Shown in pieces: positions 35,651-44,043 of a DNA stretch of 64,000 nt. Under the pieces are notes generated by a model that saw only the letters and a program-made list of their open reading frames with translations, made no database searches and had not been told where the DNA came from. The DNA lies in contig JAFUJB010000014.1 in NCBI GenBank assembly GCA_017473865.1, positions 62,001 through 126,000 on the forward strand. Direction: 5' to 3'. The translations under genes were made by a program, and so were the position numbers. The first letter of the stretch is position 1; every line of letters starts with the position of its first letter. The DNA comes from Clostridia bacterium. Lineage in GTDB: Bacteria; Bacillota; Clostridia; Oscillospirales; CAG-272.

Positions 35651-35679
35651 ATTATAGCATGTCCCTGCTCTTTTGTCAA
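35651..35679 (-). promoter_or_regulatory. Sigma-A promoter of rpmG-secE-nusG-rplKA
   Basis: Minus strand TTGACA (35679-35674), 17-bp spacer, TATAAT (35656-35651). Confidence 0.9.
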
Positions 35680-35708
35680 CACCTTTTTTGCTATTTTTTA
35701 CATACGTA

Positions 35709-35737
35709 TTTACAAGAGGATTGTTTTGGTATATAAT
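35709..35737 (+). promoter_or_regulatory. Promoter of the rRNA methyltransferase gene
   Basis: TTTACA (35709-35714), 17-bp spacer, TATAAT (35732-35737); divergent from the rpmG promoter. Confidence 0.75.
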
Positions 35738-35786
35738 ATTATATTAGTATAAAACTATGAACAATAAATGCCTGCGGAGTGTTACT

Positions 35787-37121
35787 ATGCCCGAAAAAAA
35801 CAAGATATATAAAACAAAAATCTACAGCATAAATAATTTAGGTTACGGTGTGTGCCGAATCGACGGTATGGTCTGCTTTGTCAAAGGCGGAGTTACGGGC
35901 GACGTTCTCAACGTCAAGGTTATTAAAGTCAACAAAAACTACTGCATTGGAAGACCCGAAGAAATATTTGAAAAATCAGAACACAGGGCTGAACAGACCT
36001 GCCCCGTATACAAAAACTGCGGCGGCTGTTCTCTCAGACATATAACCTATATGCACGAGCTTGAACTGAAAAAATCGTTCGTTGAGGCTGAATTCAAAAA
36101 AGTCAATCTGGATATAAAGATAAACGACGTAGTTTCAACAGGCTTGACCGAAAGATACAGAAACAAAGCTCAGTATCCCGTCGATCCTCAAAATAGGATC
36201 GGCTTCTATGCGGAAAGAACTCACAACGTATGTGAAAACGCAGACTGTGTTCTTCAACCCGCTCTTTTTGCGCAAATTACGGAAATAATAAAATCCTTTC
36301 TCGAAAAATACGGGCTCAAAGGCTACGACGAACAAAGCGGAAAAGGGCTTTTGCGCCATATATACATAAGACAAGGAAGTGTTACGGGCGAAACAAACGT
36401 ATGTCTCGTCATAAACGGTAATACGCTTCCCCATTCCGACAAGCTTGTTGAAATGCTGAAAGCCATTGAAAGCATAAAAGGCATATCGCTGAATATAAAC
36501 ACAAAAAACACAAACGTTATTCTGGGCGAAAAATATATTACCCTCTTCGGACAAGAGTACATTGAAGACAGTCTCTGCGGTCTTACTTTCAGAATTTCCC
36601 CGGCCTCGTTCTACCAGATCAATCACGACTGCGCCGAACTTTTGTATAACAAAGTCATCGAGCTTGTACAGCAATCGGAATGTACAAACATAACCGACCT
36701 GTATTGCGGAACGGGCACGATCGGTCTTTGCGTTGCAAGCAGACTGAAAAACTGCAATTTGACGGGCGTTGAGATTGTACCGGAAGCCATTGAAAATGCA
36801 AAGATTAACGCTGAGATAAACGGCATAAAAAACGCCTCTTTTATATGCGCCGACAGTACCGACACACAAAACGGAATACTGCAGAATACAGACGTTGTTA
36901 TCCTTGATCCTCCCAGAAAAGGAATTACACAAGAGCTTGCCGACAAAATAAATGAAAGCGGCATAAAAAGCATAGTTTACGTATCGTGTTCACCCGACAC
37001 ACTGGCGAGGGATATCAAATATTTCGTCTCACTTGGTTACACCTGCGAAAGTGTAACCCCCTACGATATGTTTCCTCGTACGGGGCACGTCGAAAGTGTC
37101 GTTTGTCTGACGCGAAAATAA
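35787..37121 (+). CDS. rlmD: 23S rRNA (uracil-5-)-methyltransferase, RumA/RlmCD family
   Basis: A 444-residue SAM-dependent enzyme. An N-terminal TRAM domain (NLGYGVCRIDGMVCFVKGG) is followed by the iron-sulfur cysteines in CPVYKNCGGCSLRH and ADCV, then the methyltransferase fold with DLYCGTGTIGL, DPPRKG and the catalytic Cys in VYVSCSPDTLARD. It makes 5-methyluridine in 23S rRNA; Firmicutes enzymes of this type often modify two positions (RlmCD), so the exact target is uncertain. The ATG at 35787 follows GGAG; an earlier start at 35757 lacks a ribosome site. Confidence 0.92.
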   Translation: MPEKNKIYKTKIYSINNLGYGVCRIDGMVCFVKGGVTGDVLNVKVIKVNKNYCIGRPEEIFEKSEHRAEQTCPVYKNCGGCSLRHITYMHELELKKSFVEAEFKKVNLDIKINDVVSTGLTERYRNKAQYPVDPQNRIGFYAERTHNVCENADCVLQPALFAQITEIIKSFLEKYGLKGYDEQSGKGLLRHIYIRQGSVTGETNVCLVINGNTLPHSDKLVEMLKAIESIKGISLNINTKNTNVILGEKYITLFGQEYIEDSLCGLTFRISPASFYQINHDCAELLYNKVIELVQQSECTNITDLYCGTGTIGLCVASRLKNCNLTGVEIVPEAIENAKINAEINGIKNASFICADSTDTQNGILQNTDVVILDPPRKGITQELADKINESGIKSIVYVSCSPDTLARDIKYFVSLGYTCESVTPYDMFPRTGHVESVVCLTRK

Positions 37122-37488
37122 GCGATTTTGACCCTAAAATGGGCATTTTTCAGCCTTTTGAGCTTGTTTTTTGGTCAAAAGGCTGTTCTTTTTTGCATTC
37201 CGCTTGATTTTTGCCTTGGGACAAATGTGATTTTCAACCTATGGTCAAAAATCAAAATACAGCAGTTTGAGGAAACATATTGGGGAAAATGGCTATTTTT
37301 GACCTAAAATCGCTCGTTTTCCTTAAAAAATTGCGACATCGCAATAAAAATGCCCTTTGATATGTTTCCCCGAACAGATTGAATATCAAAATTTGTGTAT
37401 AAAATGTTTATTTTTGCTGATATTTTATTGAATTTAGTGCATTGATGTGTTATAATAGAAGCAACATTGAAAGAACGAGGTTTTAAAT
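37122..37488 (+). other. Non-coding region at the left border of the restriction-modification island
   Basis: 367 bp without an ORF. It contains a terminator-like stem CAGCCTTTTGA...TCAAAAGGCTG followed by a T-run (37151-37193), two near-copies of TTTTGACCTAAAAT-type sequence (around 37129 and 37298), an inverted pair GGAAACATAT (37271-37280) / ATATGTTTCC (37360-37369), and the promoter TTGAAT-17-TATAAT (37428-37456) of the island operon. Confidence 0.7.
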
Positions 37489-37698
37489 ATGGCAGTAAGC
37501 TACAATAAACTATGGAAATTGCTCATAGATAAGGGTATGACCAAAACCGATCTGCGACTTGCAACGGATATGTCAACGACCACCCTTGCCAAACTCGGCA
37601 AAAACGAAAACGTGTCTATGGAGATTATGCTCCGCATCTGTAATGTGTTGGAGTGCAGTTTTGATGATATTATGGATTTGACACAGGAGGATAAATGA
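37489..37698 (+). CDS. Small XRE-family regulator of the R-M island
   Basis: A 69-residue single-domain Cro/CI protein (KLLIDKGMTKTDLRLATDMST, ...LAKLGKNENVSMEIMLRICNVLECSFDDIM), matching the HTH_26/YozG class. Small regulators at the head of restriction-modification operons often act as controller (C) proteins that delay restriction, which would fit here, though classical C-boxes are not obvious. It overlaps the next gene by four bases (ATGA) and follows a TATAAT promoter. Confidence 0.8.
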   Translation: MAVSYNKLWKLLIDKGMTKTDLRLATDMSTTTLAKLGKNENVSMEIMLRICNVLECSFDDIMDLTQEDK

Positions 37699-38210
37699 TG
37701 GAGTGGGCTAATTTAGCGGCAATTATAATTATTCCTATCGCTGCCGTTCTAATCGGTCAATGGTTACAAGACCGAGCAAAAAAACGAGAAGATAAAATGA
37801 ATATATTCAAAACACTTATGACTGCAAGAATATATGGTTGGACAGTTGCGAGTGTGCAAGCCCTGAATATTATAGATATTGTTTTTGCGGATGACAAATC
37901 TGTACGCGATGCTTGGAAAGATTTATACGAAAAATATTCTATTCAAAATCCCAATGAGGTTCAGAAAAAAGCTATTGAAACGGCAAGGTGTAAACTTTTA
38001 GAAACAATGGCAAATTCTTTGGGTTACAAGGAAAAGGTTACATGGGATACCATTCAAAACCCTTACATTCCACAAGGTCTTGTGGACCAAATTAATATGC
38101 AAACAACCTCTCAAAACAACTATAATGCACTTTTAGGGCTTATTGCAACTAATTTTTCACAACAAAAACCACAAGCAAAGACAGAAAACGAGGATACTGA
38201 AAATGAGTAA
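37695..38210 (+). CDS. DUF6680-like membrane protein in the R-M operon
   Basis: A 171-residue protein with one N-terminal transmembrane helix (IIIIPIAAVLIGQWL) followed by a basic segment and a soluble helical domain. The pattern KMNIFKTLMTARIYGW, VQALNIIDIVF and VRDAWKDLYEKY matches my memory of DUF6680 (FRTLMATR, ALNxIxxxF, AWKxY). Its function is unknown. The start may be ATG 37695 or 37698; SD AGGAGG fits the latter better. It overlaps the restriction gene by eight bases, so its product is co-translated with the nuclease. Confidence 0.7.
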   Translation: MMEWANLAAIIIIPIAAVLIGQWLQDRAKKREDKMNIFKTLMTARIYGWTVASVQALNIIDIVFADDKSVRDAWKDLYEKYSIQNPNEVQKKAIETARCKLLETMANSLGYKEKVTWDTIQNPYIPQGLVDQINMQTTSQNNYNALLGLIATNFSQQKPQAKTENEDTENE

Positions 38211-39045
38211 TATAATTCAAGCAATTTACAACATTTATCACTGCCCTGTTTATAAGACAGGAGAACATTACTACGCAAAAAACAGAGCCAACAATATGGG
38301 CGATGCACTGGAGCATTTTATAAAAGACTCTTTTGCAAACTCTTATGGACTTGATGAAGCTGATGCTATGAGAGCGCATTCCGAGACGTTTGCTTATCTT
38401 GGAAATCAGAATAATCCCCCTGATGCTATATTACGTGGCGGTGATGCTATTGAAGTCAAGAAAATTGAATCTCCTACTTCTGCATTAGCATTGAACAGTT
38501 CTTACCCCAAAGCAAAAATTTACCGTGACAGCACTATGCTTACTACAGCTTGTAAATCTTGCGATGGTGGCACTTGGGATGAAAAGGATTTGATTTTCGC
38601 CGTAGGCGTTGTTAAAAACGAAGAAATCAAGCAGCTTTGTTTCGTATATGGTGAGGACTATGCAGCCAGCCGCGAAATATATGAGAGAATACGCACTCAA
38701 ATTAAGAACGGCGTACTTGAAATTCCTGATATAGAATTTGCGGAAACCAACGAACTTGGCAGAGTGAATCATGTAGATCCTCTCGGAATTACATATTTGA
38801 GATTGCGTGGAATGTGGCACATTGAAAATCCGTTCCGAGTTTTCAGATATGCATACGAGTTTGATAATACAAAGTCGTTCAATTTTCTTGCTATTATCAA
38901 TTTTGAAAAATATGAATCTTTCCCGAAAGCTGATAGGATTTTAATTGAACACGAAATCGGGATTGATATAAAGTTCAGAGAAATAAGAGACCCCAACAAT
39001 CCTGCTATGATGAAAAAAGTAGTAGTAATCACATTTGCGAGGTAA
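38203..39045 (+). CDS. Type II restriction endonuclease, NgoPII-like (GGCC)
   Basis: A 280-residue protein resembling the NgoPII family. The N-terminus ([20 protein letters not shown], then [16 protein letters not shown]) is characteristic, and [12 protein letters not shown] contains the Asp...Glu-x-Lys catalytic core of PD-(D/E)XK nucleases. NgoPII cuts GGCC; the same specificity is inferred here but not shown. The ATG at 38203 lies inside the upstream gene's end and is preferred over 38143, which would add 20 unrelated residues. The methyltransferase gene starts seven bases after its stop. Confidence 0.88.
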   Translation: MSNIIQAIYNIYHCPVYKTGEHYYAKNRANNMGDALEHFIKDSFANSYGLDEADAMRAHSETFAYLGNQNNPPDAILRGGDAIEVKKIESPTSALALNSSYPKAKIYRDSTMLTTACKSCDGGTWDEKDLIFAVGVVKNEEIKQLCFVYGEDYAASREIYERIRTQIKNGVLEIPDIEFAETNELGRVNHVDPLGITYLRLRGMWHIENPFRVFRYAYEFDNTKSFNFLAIINFEKYESFPKADRILIEHEIGIDIKFREIRDPNNPAMMKKVVVITFAR

Positions 39046-39052
39046 CAAAGAT

Positions 39053-40039
39053 TTGAAAGTTGTAAGTTTATTTTCCGGGGCAGGTGGCATGGACTTGGGC
39101 TTTGAAAAAGCTGGGTTTGAAATTGTCTTTGCTAACGAATATGATAAAACAATATGGGCTACATATGAGAGAAATCATACAGCACCGCTTGACAGAAGAG
39201 ATATTCGTCTTATTCCATCTTCGGATATTCCTGAATGCGACGGTATTATCGGCGGTCCCCCTTGTCAAAGCTGGAGCGAGGCTGGTGCTTTGCGTGGTAT
39301 AAATGACGAGCGCGGAAAATTGTTTTATGAGTACATCCGAATTTTGAAGGACAAACAACCCAAATTTTTCGTTGCGGAAAATGTTTCAGGTATGCTTGCC
39401 GATATGCACCGTGAAGCTGTGCAAAATATAATTCAAAGCTTTGAAGATGCAGGATATAACATATCCGTGACACTTGTAAATGCAGTGGATTATGGCGTTC
39501 CACAAGATAGAAAAAGAGTTTTTTATGTGGGCATACGCAAAGATTTGAATATGCGATTTGTGTTCCCCCAACCTCAAAAAACCAAGTACACCTTATATGA
39601 TGCTATTTGGGATTTGAGAGAAACCGCAATTCCCGCATTAAAATCCAATAAAACTAATGGTGCAAACTGCAGGGTGCTCAATCACGAATACATGATAGGC
39701 GGATTTTCCACTATCTATATGTCTCGTAATCGTGTTCGCTCATGGAACGAGCCTTCCTTTACTATTCAGGCAGGAGGTCGCCATGCTCCCATACACCCAC
39801 AGGCTCCCAAAATGGTGTTTATCGAAAAAAACAAGCGTGAATTTGTAAAAGGTAAAGAAGATTTGTATCGCAGATTGAGTGTTAGAGAATGTGCAAGAAT
39901 TCAAACATTCCCCGACGCATTTGAGTTTGTGTATACAGACGTTGCCGATGCATATAAAATGATAGGCAATGCCGTTCCTGTAAACTTGGCGTTTGCAGTA
40001 GCAAAAGCTATCAAAAGCAATCTCGATATTTTGGAGTAA
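39053..40039 (+). CDS. DNA (cytosine-5-)-methyltransferase
   Basis: A 328-residue C5-methyltransferase. Motif I is [15 protein letters not shown] at the N-terminus, motif [11 protein letters not shown] holds the catalytic Cys (about residue 71), motif VI is VAENV, motif [16 protein letters not shown] and motifs [14 protein letters not shown] and [13 protein letters not shown]. The TTG at 39053 is the likely start (GAGGT upstream); an in-frame TTG at 39035 overlaps the restriction gene. As partner of an NgoPII-type enzyme it should protect GGCC sites. TTG initiation may limit its level. Confidence 0.95.
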   Translation: MKVVSLFSGAGGMDLGFEKAGFEIVFANEYDKTIWATYERNHTAPLDRRDIRLIPSSDIPECDGIIGGPPCQSWSEAGALRGINDERGKLFYEYIRILKDKQPKFFVAENVSGMLADMHREAVQNIIQSFEDAGYNISVTLVNAVDYGVPQDRKRVFYVGIRKDLNMRFVFPQPQKTKYTLYDAIWDLRETAIPALKSNKTNGANCRVLNHEYMIGGFSTIYMSRNRVRSWNEPSFTIQAGGRHAPIHPQAPKMVFIEKNKREFVKGKEDLYRRLSVRECARIQTFPDAFEFVYTDVADAYKMIGNAVPVNLAFAVAKAIKSNLDILE

Positions 40040-40042
40040 TAC

Positions 40043-40834
40043 GTGATAGATTTAAAAAAATACTATTTGAACAATGTTTCCGAAAGCGAATATCACTATA
40101 GATTTCGTTCGTATATTTTAGCCTCAAATAAAAAATATAACGTTTTCTTTGGTGAGGAGGAAGACGAAGAACTTGAATTTTTAATAGTTGATATTGAAGA
40201 AGCTATTGAAAAATTCAAGTCATTATGTCAGCCTGAAATACAAACTTTTTCAAAAGAACAAACATGTTGGTTCTATTTGCTCACTTTTTTCTTTCATCAC
40301 AACGGGTACTACATAGAAGAATTTCCTCATGTTTTGAGAAGACCTCCGAATGAGCCACCGGAATTTACGTACACCGAGATTCGAAATAAAGCTTTTGCTT
40401 TGGGACTAAATGTAAATGGAACAATACCATATCGTGTACGTAGACAAATTGTTGCACAACTTACATTCAAGACTAACGGAACTACTCTTGATCTTGGAGA
40501 GTCAATCGAAGAAAAATTCAAAAAAATATCTACTCGCAATGCAAGTTTCCAAGAAATGGCTCTTGACGAAAAACTGCAAGAAATCGCAAATCTTATAGAG
40601 AATATGCTCAAAGAAAATGGCAAGTTCATTACACTTGACTATGCTTCGTTTACCTTTGAGTATTTTAGTGATGAAACAATAAAAAAATACAGAAAGCAAA
40701 TGCAATGTTTTAGGCATTCAGCGGAAGAATCGGTTGCTGAACGAAGTAGTTATACTGACGCTCAAAAAAACTTTTTTGTGGATTTCGGCATCGTAATTGT
40801 AAAAACCATTCACGAATTAAAATCAATGCTGTAA
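40043..40834 (+). CDS. Unknown 263-residue protein of the R-M operon
   Basis: Starts at GTG 40043 with TTGGAG six bases upstream, three bases after the methyltransferase stop, so it is co-expressed. No family is recognised. The N-terminal half has an acidic stretch (EEEDEELE) and aromatic-rich segments (CWFYLLTFFFHHNGYY); the middle has RYRVRRQIVAQL-like basic residues; the C-terminal half is helical and charged, and no transmembrane helix or signal is clear. Candidates are a third R-M component, an anti-restriction or abortive-infection protein. AT-rich codon use matches the rest of the island. Confidence 0.6.
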   Translation: MIDLKKYYLNNVSESEYHYRFRSYILASNKKYNVFFGEEEDEELEFLIVDIEEAIEKFKSLCQPEIQTFSKEQTCWFYLLTFFFHHNGYYIEEFPHVLRRPPNEPPEFTYTEIRNKAFALGLNVNGTIPYRVRRQIVAQLTFKTNGTTLDLGESIEEKFKKISTRNASFQEMALDEKLQEIANLIENMLKENGKFITLDYASFTFEYFSDETIKKYRKQMQCFRHSAEESVAERSSYTDAQKNFFVDFGIVIVKTIHELKSML

Positions 40835-40841
40835 AAAACAG

Positions 40842-41061
40842 GGACAAATGTTACTTTCCGCTCTTCTAAAATATACCTTTTGGCTTTTCAACCCCCGTTT
40901 TTGGCATAAAAATATACCTTTTGTACTCTTGACCCATATAGAATCCGTCGTGTCTTTGACACGCAGACTCGACAACTAAGTTTGCCTACGGCGTATTAAA
41001 GCTTTCCTCCGCCGTGTCATCCTCGAGCGAGGGGAACTCGGCAAGGACAAATGTTACTTTC
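40842..41061. repeat. Direct repeats at the right border of the R-M island
   Basis: GGACAAATGTTACTTTC occurs at 40842-40858 and again at 41045-41061. Between them AAAATATACCTTTTG occurs twice (40868-40882, 40909-40923). The interval also has a fragment of GC-rich sequence. No transposase ORF is present, so this looks like a degraded insertion-element remnant or recombination scar. Confidence 0.6.
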
Positions 41062-41124
41062 TCGCAAAACTCGAAAGCGCATTTTACAACAGTACAAGTT
41101 AACATACCAGCAAGGGAGACGCTT

Positions 41125-41613
41125 ATGAAAGCTAAAATTAAAATAAAATACCGCAAAGAGTGGATGTACTTTGTATGTGTCAGATTGTTTTTGGAATTAT
41201 TATTAATACTGATGACGGCGCTTGTGTCCCATGACCAACACTACATTTTATCAGTTTTGTGCTCAATGCTTTTTATAACTGACTTTGCCAGCATATGCCT
41301 CCGTTTGAATTATGGTATAACAATCAATGAAAAACGCGTGGTAGCTATTGAAAAAAATAGAATTAAAGTACTGCGATATGACGATATTGCAAGTATAGTT
41401 ATAGAAATCGCAAACGAAAGTGTTGTTGCCTACGTAAAGATGAAAGAACAAAAAGAACACATTTTTGTTTGGGACAATATCTTCTTGAGCTCACGTGCCG
41501 TTTATCCCTCAAAGAACAAAATAAAGATTGACAAAGAATTTGTAGAAAACAGTATAGCAAGCCTATCTCCATGTCCTAAAGTTACAATTAAAAATCTTTA
41601 TTCGCAGGAATAA
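41125..41613 (+). CDS. Small membrane protein with PH-like C-terminal domain
   Basis: A 162-residue protein with two predicted transmembrane helices (FVCVRLFLELLLILMTALV and LSVLCSMLFITDFASICL) followed by a beta-rich domain (YGITINEKRVVAIEKNRIKVLRYDDIASIVIE) resembling bacterial PH-like membrane proteins. Function unknown. The ATG at 41125 follows AGGGAG; a longer frame from 41014 would run through the repeat region and is rejected. AT-rich like the preceding island, and may belong to it. Confidence 0.6.
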   Translation: MKAKIKIKYRKEWMYFVCVRLFLELLLILMTALVSHDQHYILSVLCSMLFITDFASICLRLNYGITINEKRVVAIEKNRIKVLRYDDIASIVIEIANESVVAYVKMKEQKEHIFVWDNIFLSSRAVYPSKNKIKIDKEFVENSIASLSPCPKVTIKNLYSQE

Positions 41614-41693
41614 AGAGCCCTATAATTTCAAAATTATAAAACGCTCGTTACGTTGCTTTACTAATATACAACGTTCGGCAAAAGGAAAGAACT

Positions 41694-42452
41694 ATGATTC
41701 AAGACCTTCATTCACATTCATACTATTCGTTTTGCGGAAAGGATAACCCCGAAGAGCTTGTAAAGGCAGCCATAAACGGCGGCATTGAGGTTTTCGGCAT
41801 TACCGACCACAACAACGGCATCGGCTTCGGCAGAAGGGACGCGCGTGCAGCGTCCGAGGATATTATCCCTAACCAATACGACGAATATATTCTGCACAGA
41901 TATTTCGACCATCTGACTCTGCTCAAAGAAAAATACAGCGATAAAATCGACCTCAAAAGAGGTATTGAAGTCGCTACTAACCGTAATAACATCAGAATCC
42001 CCAAGACTACTCTGCCCGATAGCGCAGATATTTCGTTTTTTGACTACTGTCTTATCGAGCATCTGGATTATGAATCGACAACTACCAACGGCGACATTTT
42101 TTCATACGCAAAAAGATGCGGCACGGAATACGTCGGCATAGCACATACAAACCTATTTGCCTTTATCGAATCAAAAGGGCTCGATCCGCTGGACTATTTC
42201 AAAAAAATGGCTGATCAAAACATATTCTGGGAAATGAACGTTTCGTACGACAGCACTCATCATTACAGAGAGCATAAATATATGCTTGATTTTTTCGAAA
42301 ACGAAAAACAGCAGGAGATCGTCAGAAAATCGGGTGTAAGACTCAGCATCGGATTTGACGGCCACAGGGTAGAAGATTATTTACCTGATAGAATTAAAAC
42401 CTATTGTAAAAGAATCACCGATTGCGGCATTAAAATGGTATTTGAAAATTAA
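41694..42452 (+). CDS. PHP-domain phosphoesterase
   Basis: A 252-residue PHP protein. The metal site is visible: HSHSYYS at the start (HxH), GITDHN (DH), a Glu in KRGIEVATN, His in LIEHLDY, AHTN, and DGHR near the end. It resembles histidinol-phosphatase-like PHP enzymes and polymerase-type exonuclease domains; the substrate is unknown, but a phosphoesterase acting on small phosphates or nucleotides is likely. It opens a plus-strand run of nine genes. SD AAAGGAAAG precedes the ATG. Confidence 0.85.
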   Translation: MIQDLHSHSYYSFCGKDNPEELVKAAINGGIEVFGITDHNNGIGFGRRDARAASEDIIPNQYDEYILHRYFDHLTLLKEKYSDKIDLKRGIEVATNRNNIRIPKTTLPDSADISFFDYCLIEHLDYESTTTNGDIFSYAKRCGTEYVGIAHTNLFAFIESKGLDPLDYFKKMADQNIFWEMNVSYDSTHHYREHKYMLDFFENEKQQEIVRKSGVRLSIGFDGHRVEDYLPDRIKTYCKRITDCGIKMVFEN

Positions 42453-42478
42453 TTATAAAAAACAGGAAGGACAGGGTT

Positions 42479-43486
42479 ATGAAAAAATTTAAAAAACTTA
42501 AGATCACAGGTATTATTCTTGCAATACTGGTACTCTTTTTGGTAATCATAAATATTATCCCCCCAAAAACCAACGTTGAAAACAATCCGTTTATCGTAGG
42601 AGACAATAAACTTCCCCTTATTGCCGCTCACCGCGGAGGAGGAAAAAACAATCCCGAAAATACTATGCTCGCTTTCAGAGAGGCTGTTAAAACAATCGGA
42701 ATCGACATAATCGAAAGCGACCTTTACCTTACGAAAGACGGATATCTTGTATACAATCACGACGCGTATATCGACGAGACCTGCAACGTAAACGGAGATA
42801 TTTCACTCGAAGAAGTCAAAAACATTTGCGAAGATGAGACCAAGCGCCACTACATAAAAGATATGACTCTTGAAGAGCTTGAAAAGTATAATTTCGGCTA
42901 CTATTTTGAAGACGAAGACGGTAACAGAATTTATAAAGACGAGACCGAACTCGAAAAGACGGGGCTTCAGATTGCAACGGTTGACAAGCTTTTTGAAGAA
43001 TTCCACGAATCGAACCCCGAGCTTTTGTTCATTGTTGAAATAAAGAATGACGGAGATGCGGGTTACAAAGCCTGTAAGATACTCAGCGAAACGCTCGACA
43101 AATATCCCAACTACAAAGACAGACTCGTCGTCGGCACATTCCACGATGAAATTGAAACCGAACTGAAGACAAACTATCCTCATCTTCTGCGCGGAGCTCC
43201 CACGGGTACTGCCGCAAAGTTTATCCTAACACAGTTCCTCGGCGTAAATATTTTTGACCGGAGCGATTTTGCCTGTCTGCAGATACCCACAAGCTATGAC
43301 CTCGGAATTACCCTCCGCCTCAACAAAAAGACTATTATCAACCGCGCTCACAGAAGAAATATCGCAGTACAGTACTGGACGATCAACGACGCGGATGAAA
43401 TGCGCGAGCTTATTGAACTCGGATGCGACTGCATTATGACCGACGACCCTATTTTGCTTAAACGCGTACTTGAAGAATACAAATAA
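42479..43486 (+). CDS. Membrane-anchored glycerophosphodiester phosphodiesterase
   Basis: A 335-residue GDPD-family enzyme with an N-terminal transmembrane helix (residues 9-27), so the catalytic TIM barrel is probably outside the membrane. AAHRGGGKNNPENT has the catalytic His, GIDIIESDLYLTKDGYLVYNHD has the metal Glu/Asp and second His, and LLFIVEIKND the third acidic ligand. It would release glycerol phosphate from glycerophosphodiesters or teichoic-acid-like polymers. SD AGGAAGGA precedes the ATG. Same run as the PHP gene, 26 bp downstream. Confidence 0.9.
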   Translation: MKKFKKLKITGIILAILVLFLVIINIIPPKTNVENNPFIVGDNKLPLIAAHRGGGKNNPENTMLAFREAVKTIGIDIIESDLYLTKDGYLVYNHDAYIDETCNVNGDISLEEVKNICEDETKRHYIKDMTLEELEKYNFGYYFEDEDGNRIYKDETELEKTGLQIATVDKLFEEFHESNPELLFIVEIKNDGDAGYKACKILSETLDKYPNYKDRLVVGTFHDEIETELKTNYPHLLRGAPTGTAAKFILTQFLGVNIFDRSDFACLQIPTSYDLGITLRLNKKTIINRAHRRNIAVQYWTINDADEMRELIELGCDCIMTDDPILLKRVLEEYK

Positions 43487-43500
43487 AACGGAGACACAAA

Positions 43501-44043
43501 TTGGAACTTACATATCTTGACAAAAAAGATTTTGAAGAGCTGTTTACACTTATGACACGCTCGTTTCCCTCAGCAGAATACAGAAAAAAAGAAAAACAAT
43601 ATGCTTTACTCGACGACAGTAATTACGAGTTAACTGTGTACAAAGATGAAGGTGTTATAAAAGCGTTTATCGCCATTTGGAAGCTCGGCTCTTTCGTATT
43701 TGCAGAGCACCTCGCGGTATTGCCGGAATTAAGAGGGGGAGGCATAGGCTCAAAATTTTTAAAAGAATATCTTTCGCACATTTCAACCCCTGTTGTACTT
43801 GAAGTCGAAGACATTGACGACGATATTGCAAAAAGAAGGATAATTTTTTATCAAAGACTTGGGTTTAAGCTGTCGGATATATGCTATAATCAACCCAACT
43901 TTGACAATTCAGACACCATAATCCCTCTTCGTATAATGTATTACGACAAAACTAACACGCTCGATCTTTCTTCGGTAAAAAACACTATATTCCAAAAGAT
44001 ATACAAACGTTCCGAAAACGGAGAAAACACCAATGAACACTAA
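43501..44043 (+). CDS. GNAT-family N-acetyltransferase
   Basis: A 180-residue acetyltransferase. The acetyl-CoA loop is LAVLPELRGGGIGSKFL, followed by KRRIIFYQRLGFKLSD, the usual GNAT C-terminal strand and helix. Substrate unknown. It begins with TTG (43501) after GGAG, and its 3' end overlaps the SDR gene by 11 bases. A C-terminal extension of about 20 residues lies in that overlap. Cytosolic. Confidence 0.85.
   Translation: MELTYLDKKDFEELFTLMTRSFPSAEYRKKEKQYALLDDSNYELTVYKDEGVIKAFIAIWKLGSFVFAEHLAVLPELRGGGIGSKFLKEYLSHISTPVVLEVEDIDDDIAKRRIIFYQRLGFKLSDICYNQPNFDNSDTIIPLRIMYYDKTNTLDLSSVKNTIFQKIYKRSENGENTNEH

Noticed and set aside
41014..41124. Extended N-terminus of the small membrane protein
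   Set aside because: The extra frame runs through the repeat scar, while a good ribosome site precedes the ATG at 41125.
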